Shown here piece by piece: positions 18,990 to 21,717 of a stretch of 21,717 nt of DNA. The stretch lies in assembly GCA_903930505.1 (NCBI GenBank), contig CAIYYQ010000435.1:1-21717 (forward strand). The letters run 5' to 3'. Under the pieces are notes generated by a model. It saw only the letters and a program-made list of their open reading frames with translations, was not told where the DNA came from and did no database searches. The stretch comes from Methanobacteriota archaeon (GTDB taxonomy: Archaea; Thermoplasmatota; E2; DHVEG-1). The first letter of the stretch is position 1, and the number at the start of each line of letters is the position of its first letter. Both the position numbers and the translations under genes were made by a program.

Positions 18990-19302
18990 AAAAACCCGCT
19001 AATTCCCAAGTCTGTCACCTAAAACATCCTTCGTTGACCAAAAAAAACAGACGCTCTCTTAACTCTTGTTTTCCAGAAGAAAAAGTGTTCCCATCCGTAT
19101 CACTTTTAGATTTCCCAACCGTGTCACCTAAAACCGACCTCGTTGATTGCATGTCCTCCAAGAAATAATTCCCATCTGTGTCACCTGGGAAATTCCCATC
19201 TGTATCACTTTTGATTTCCTATCTTTGTCACTTAGCATTTCCCATTTGTGTCACTTTGGGTTTCCCGTCTTCGTGACATCGTGTTTCCAGTTTTTGTCAT
19301 TG
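18990..19302 (+). repeat. Intergenic array 1: nine degenerate 18-bp units, partly on a 23-bp period
   Basis: Units resembling TTCCCATCTGTGTCACTT start at 19003, 19088, 19112, 19169, 19193, 19216, 19239, 19262 and 19285. The last five are spaced exactly 23 bases. Two pairs (19088/19112, 19169/19193) are 24 apart. The best-conserved bases are TTCCC at the left and TGT(A/G)TCAC at the right; the last two units are decayed (GTGACAT, TGTCATT). The array starts 48 bases after the giant gene's stop codon. There are no spacers of CRISPR length and no inverted copy in the window. The function is unknown; candidates are protein-binding sites (iterons, transposase-end sites) or a dispersed intergenic repeat. 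Confidence 0.85.
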
Positions 19303-19608
19303 GTACATCTGAAACTCCCCCATCATCGTTCAAAATCCCTGGGTATGCAACCACCTTTTACACCCTGTATTTTCACTCATGCAGTCTTCCTGGTTTTTCT
19401 CTTTCGGGGTATATTGTATCTAGATGTCATTTGATTTGTTGTTTAAAATCCTGGAGGTAAAACTCATTGCAATTGCGTTCAAAACACTGTGTTTCTTCGT
19501 CCAAAACTCGGTGCTTATCAATATAAAACATGCTGCTTTTTCACTTATGATATCGTATATTTTTTTATCCTGGAAATATATCTGCGTGCACAAACAAAAG
19601 AACAAAGA
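19303..19608. other. Noncoding stretch between array 1 and the ATPase stop codon
   Basis: About 300 bases with no convincing gene on either strand. Possible frames here have no recognisable domain, no ribosome binding site and overlap the end of the repeat array or the antisense of the ATPase. The only features noted are A/T-rich runs (for example TTTTTTATCC near 19561) and a pyrimidine-rich tract downstream of the ATPase gene described separately. Confidence 0.6.
19590..19606 (-). terminator. Possible U-rich archaeal terminator of the ATPase gene
   Basis: Read on the minus strand, the bases just after the ATPase stop codon are CTTTGTTCTTTTGTTTG, a T-rich run of the type that ends transcripts in many archaea without a hairpin. 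Evidence is composition and position only. Confidence 0.3.
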
Positions 19609-21153
19609 TCATCCATGGATCTCGTTCATCTCTGCATCCAGACAAGCGATCTTCTGTTTTTTTGCTTGTTCAAGTGCTTTGATATCAAATCCACTCTTCG
19701 AAAGAACAAACAATTTCTTCTTCTGGTGAACAAAACCACTTTTGTTCACCTTATCATAAAACGCAATCATCTCTTTGATAGTGATCGGTTTGTTTCTCCA
19801 TTTAATCTCAAACAAATAGATGACCTTATTTTTCTTTCCAACGAGATCAAACTCAATCTGTCCATCATCTGTTGTGTATCGGTTCAAGATCATGTGAAAG
19901 TGTTCCTCCAATCGAACCTTGAATTCATACTCTTTTGCTTTCCCAAGTTCACTTGTTGCTTTCACATATTTTTCCTGCAGCTCTGAGAACACCGTATTAA
20001 AAATTTTTTTATCTTGCAGCGTTAATCGATCTAATCCAAAATAGAGTTTGCTGATCCATCCTTCAAACAGGGGATCCCGAATCCGGTATATGTTCCCGTC
20101 TCGCCAAATTAAATCTGTTTTTAACAGTGTTTTCATATAGCTGAACATCTCCCCGCTAGGCATGTTCATGTACCGGGAAACACCGGAAAGCGTGTCTGGT
20201 TGTTGAGAAAGGTACAGCAGCGTCTTCTTATAGAGATCCTTATTTGTAAATTTCGACAAGGAGACATCTATGAGATATTCAAAGTGTTCATTGATCTTCC
20301 CGGTTTCACCAAAGAGTTCCTGAAGGATACAATAATTCACGATATTTCCATTCATTTCTTTTTGTATCGCGTATTCTTGGATAATTCGTTCACAGATAGC
20401 AGTGAGATAATACGGTTGACCGCCAGTAAAATCATGAATAAGGTTCTTTTGTGTCCTATCCAGCCGAATAGGCAACAACCGATCAATCAACTCCTGGCTA
20501 CTCTCACGATCGAATCCGGTTAATGTCATTTTTTTGAACTGTCCGAAAAACGGGTTTTTGTATCCGAAGAGTTCTTCAAAAACTGTGAACACAGAACCGG
20601 AAACCCAATAATTCACGTTTTTTTGTTTTTCTGTTATCGAGCGCATAATCCTTAAAATGTTTTTCTGAATCTGGAGGATCTCTTGGAATTCGTCGATGAT
20701 ATAAATGATTTTAACATGGTGTGTTTCTGCAATTTTTTCGGGGAATGAGAACACCATGTCAAGCACCGCAGCTTCGTCAACTGTTCTTCGGTTCATCATA
20801 TTTGATGCTTTTGATACCAATGTTCCTTCCATTTCACCTGCTCGTGCCGCAAAAACCAGCAAATCATCCCAGGTCATTGGTTTATCAACGCGTTTCGTAG
20901 CACTTACGACTTCGTATAGTAATTCAATGAGGAATTGTTTTGAAAAATTTTGCAGATCGGGCACGATTTTTTGCATGTTAAGATAAGGGATTATACACCT
21001 TTTGTTCTCTTTTTCTTCTTTAAATTTCAGGAAAAGCTCTGTTTTTCCTGTTCTTCGTAACCCAAAGAGCGTAAGATCTATTCGTTTGCCGCTATGGATG
21101 TATTTCTGATATGCAGCAAGTACGTCCAATTCCTTCTTTCGATCGATAAACAT
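19609..21153 (-). CDS. Archaeal ATPase (ATPase_2 family) with C-terminal DUF234 / PD-(D/E)XK-like domain
   Basis: 514 residues, a usual length for the family. Residues 1-250 form the P-loop NTPase: the family N-terminus FIDRKKELDVL, Walker A GLRRTGKT (31-38), Walker B IIYIIDE followed by FQE (149-158), a sensor-like VSGS (184-187) and the STAND-type GGQP (244-247). Residues about 304-370 look like a winged helix (LLYLSQQPDTLSGVSRYMN, LLKTDLIWRDGNIYRIRDP). The C-terminus holds D436, E449 and K451 in FDLVG and LFEIKW, a PD-(D/E)XK nuclease-like core as in DUF234. Members are common in archaea, often as many paralogues, and their physiological role is not established. The start ATG is supported by the Shine-Dalgarno AGGTGAT. 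The gene stands alone, convergent with the giant gene. Confidence 0.92.
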   Translation of the reverse strand: MFIDRKKELDVLAAYQKYIHSGKRIDLTLFGLRRTGKTELFLKFKEEKENKRCIIPYLNMQKIVPDLQNFSKQFLIELLYEVVSATKRVDKPMTWDDLLVFAARAGEMEGTLVSKASNMMNRRTVDEAAVLDMVFSFPEKIAETHHVKIIYIIDEFQEILQIQKNILRIMRSITEKQKNVNYWVSGSVFTVFEELFGYKNPFFGQFKKMTLTGFDRESSQELIDRLLPIRLDRTQKNLIHDFTGGQPYYLTAICERIIQEYAIQKEMNGNIVNYCILQELFGETGKINEHFEYLIDVSLSKFTNKDLYKKTLLYLSQQPDTLSGVSRYMNMPSGEMFSYMKTLLKTDLIWRDGNIYRIRDPLFEGWISKLYFGLDRLTLQDKKIFNTVFSELQEKYVKATSELGKAKEYEFKVRLEEHFHMILNRYTTDDGQIEFDLVGKKNKVIYLFEIKWRNKPITIKEMIAFYDKVNKSGFVHQKKKLFVLSKSGFDIKALEQAKKQKIACLDAEMNEIHG

Positions 21154-21156
21154 TAA

Positions 21157-21163
21157 ATCACCT
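21157..21163 (-). promoter_or_regulatory. Shine-Dalgarno of the ATPase gene
   Basis: On the minus strand AGGTGAT lies three bases upstream of the ATG at 21151-21153. It matches the anti-SD complement GGAGGTGAT, which fixes the start chosen for the ATPase. Confidence 0.75.
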
Positions 21164-21170
21164 AATTATA

Positions 21171-21195
21171 TTATGCATAGTTACGTTATGCATAA
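21171..21195. promoter_or_regulatory. Twin TTATGCATA palindromes, candidate operator of the ATPase gene
   Basis: TTATGCATA occurs at 21171-21179 and again at 21186-21194, 15 bases apart; the second extends to the perfect palindrome TTATGCATAA (21186-21195). They lie between the candidate TATA element (21201-21208) and the ATPase start, around the expected transcription start. Binding of a dimeric regulator, possibly the ATPase system itself, is inference. Confidence 0.5.
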
Positions 21196-21200
21196 ATTGG

Positions 21201-21210
21201 TTATAAACTT
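21201..21210. promoter_or_regulatory. Candidate TATA box shared by the divergent genes
   Basis: TTATAAACTT on the plus strand, AAGTTTATAA on the minus strand. On the minus strand it lies about 50 bases before the ATPase ATG, leaving a leader of roughly 20-25 bases. On the plus strand it is about 35 bases before the ATG at 21241, fitting a leaderless or very short-leader transcript. Position and A/T content are the only evidence. Confidence 0.45.
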
Positions 21211-21240
21211 ATTGTGTCATCCAAACAAATATTTTAGACA

Positions 21241-21546
21241 ATGATAACCATCACCTATTCCAACAAATACATCACTATTTTTCTGGTTGGAAGGAACGAT
21301 GTCGATAATTTCTCAAAGAATGTTTCCCTTTATATCTGGAACGTCTCAGGCACTTATTGGGAAAAACTTCAGGAAGTAGATGCATCAGATACTGTTACCG
21401 TCATAGATACAATTTCAGTAGGTACAGATTTTATCGATTCAAACGAAAATAATTCGTTGTATCTTCTCGTCGTTTCTAACAACGGTACCAACGAATCAGT
21501 GAGCCCTTCAGTTCTGTATACAGATTACATTGAAATCAAAGTATAG
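21241..21546 (+). pseudogene. Probable remnant: C-terminal beta domain of a surface protein
   Basis: 101 codons from ATG 21241 to TAG 21544, with an in-frame TAG just upstream (21235-21237). Text such as KNVSLYIWNVSGTYWEKLQE, DFIDSNENNSLYLLVVSNNG and PSVLYTDYIEIKV resembles the last beta-sandwich of large archaeal surface proteins. It has no signal peptide, no ribosome binding site and no membrane anchor. The likeliest reading is the 3' end of a longer gene whose upstream part was lost, perhaps when the ATPase segment arrived. It is not similar to the C-terminus of the neighbouring giant protein. A genuine small protein cannot be excluded, since a TATA-like element lies at the right distance. 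Confidence 0.55.
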
Positions 21547-21583
21547 TAATCTCCGCCCCGTTTTCATCTTCTGAACAAACAAG

Positions 21584-21717
21584 AAAAACCCGCTAATTCC
21601 CAAGTCTGTCACCTGAAACACCCTTCATTGACCAAAAAAGCAGGCTCTCTCTTAACCCTTGTTTTCCAGGAGAAAAACCATTCCCAAGTCTGTCACTTTT
21701 AGATTTCCCAAGTATGT
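21584..21717 (+). repeat. Intergenic array 2, second direct copy of the array, cut by the window end
   Basis: The first 31 bases (21584-21614) are identical to 18990-19020. Over about 95 bases I count 8 mismatches and one single-base gap, about 90% identity. Units of the 18-bp motif start at 21597, 21681 and 21705 (the last incomplete), spaced 84 and 24, against 85 and 24 in array 1. It begins 38 bases after the stop codon of the 101-codon frame, just as array 1 begins 48 bases after the giant gene. Confidence 0.88.

Noticed and set aside
18990..19302. CRISPR array
   Set aside because: Units are 18 bp with 5-6 bp between them, the intervening bases are not unique spacers, and no cas gene is near.
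18980..19460. Small frames across array 1 (18980-19168, 19147-19434, 19248-19460)
   Set aside because: Their text follows the repeat period (FPSV, FPTV, SLSLSISHLCHF) and nothing else. No start signals. They are by-products of the noncoding array.
19489..19986. 165-codon plus-strand frame overlapping the ATPase 3' end
   Set aside because: It is antisense to a well-supported ATPase, its C-terminal half being the complement of the PD-(D/E)XK region, and it has no recognisable domain.
21211..21222. A further unit of the intergenic repeat in the ATPase promoter (ATTGTGTCATCC)
   Set aside because: Only TGTGTCA matches; the TTCCC half is absent, so chance similarity is more likely.
18990..21717. 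Complete insertion sequence bounded by the two arrays
   Set aside because: The arrays are in direct, not inverted, orientation, and no transposase or integrase gene lies between them; the ATPase lacks the features of a DDE or tyrosine recombinase. A transposon-end origin of the arrays alone remains possible.

Overview
The window looks archaeal, most likely from an uncultured euryarchaeal/Thermoplasmatota-type lineage. The evidence is a member of the archaeal ATPase_2 + DUF234 family on the minus strand, A/T-rich archaeal-type promoter signals, and a giant extracellular protein very rich in N-x-S/T sequons and built from modules typical of archaeal surface proteins (BNR-like and SBBP-like propellers, LamG, DUF2341, FN3/Ig folds). 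The lineage assignment is inference. No rRNA, tRNA or CRISPR array is visible.

Layout. Bases 1-18942 are one uninterrupted plus-strand reading frame, open at the left edge, encoding at least 6,313 residues of a giant secreted or surface protein. In order it holds: an N-terminal segment without a recognised fold; two seven-bladed BNR/Asp-box-type propellers, each followed by an Ig-like domain; then a long tract in which a two-domain dyad (module A + FN3 module B) recurs five times, each time followed by different cargo (LamG domains, a seven-bladed SBBP-type propeller, DUF2341-LamG units, a DNRLRE-like domain); a fourth Ig-like domain; and a C-terminal seven-bladed propeller of a different repeat family that runs to the stop codon. 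Many cargo domains are not simply appended. They sit inside another domain, whose two halves can be read on either side. One place shows three levels: a discoidin-like domain inside a LamG inside an Ig-like domain.

Bases 18943-19608 are noncoding and hold an array of nine degenerate 18-bp units (TTCCCATCTGTGTCACTT), the last five on a strict 23-bp period. Bases 19609-21153 (minus) encode a 514-aa archaeal STAND/AAA-like ATPase with a C-terminal PD-(D/E)XK-like domain. Its promoter region carries two copies of a TTATGCATA palindrome. Bases 21241-21546 (plus) encode 101 aa resembling only the last beta domain of a surface protein, probably a remnant. From 21584 a second copy of the intergenic array begins, in the same orientation and with about 90% identity over its first 95 bases, and it runs off the window.

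Working together: the giant protein is probably an adhesin, carbohydrate-binding or cell-envelope structural protein, with a four-propeller scaffold and many lectin-like domains. No catalytic triad or membrane anchor is seen in the part present. The ATPase is probably unrelated to it and sits in a segment between two direct copies of the array, which suggests rearrangement or insertion there. The most novel elements are the nested ('Russian-doll') construction of the giant protein and the undescribed 23-bp intergenic array.
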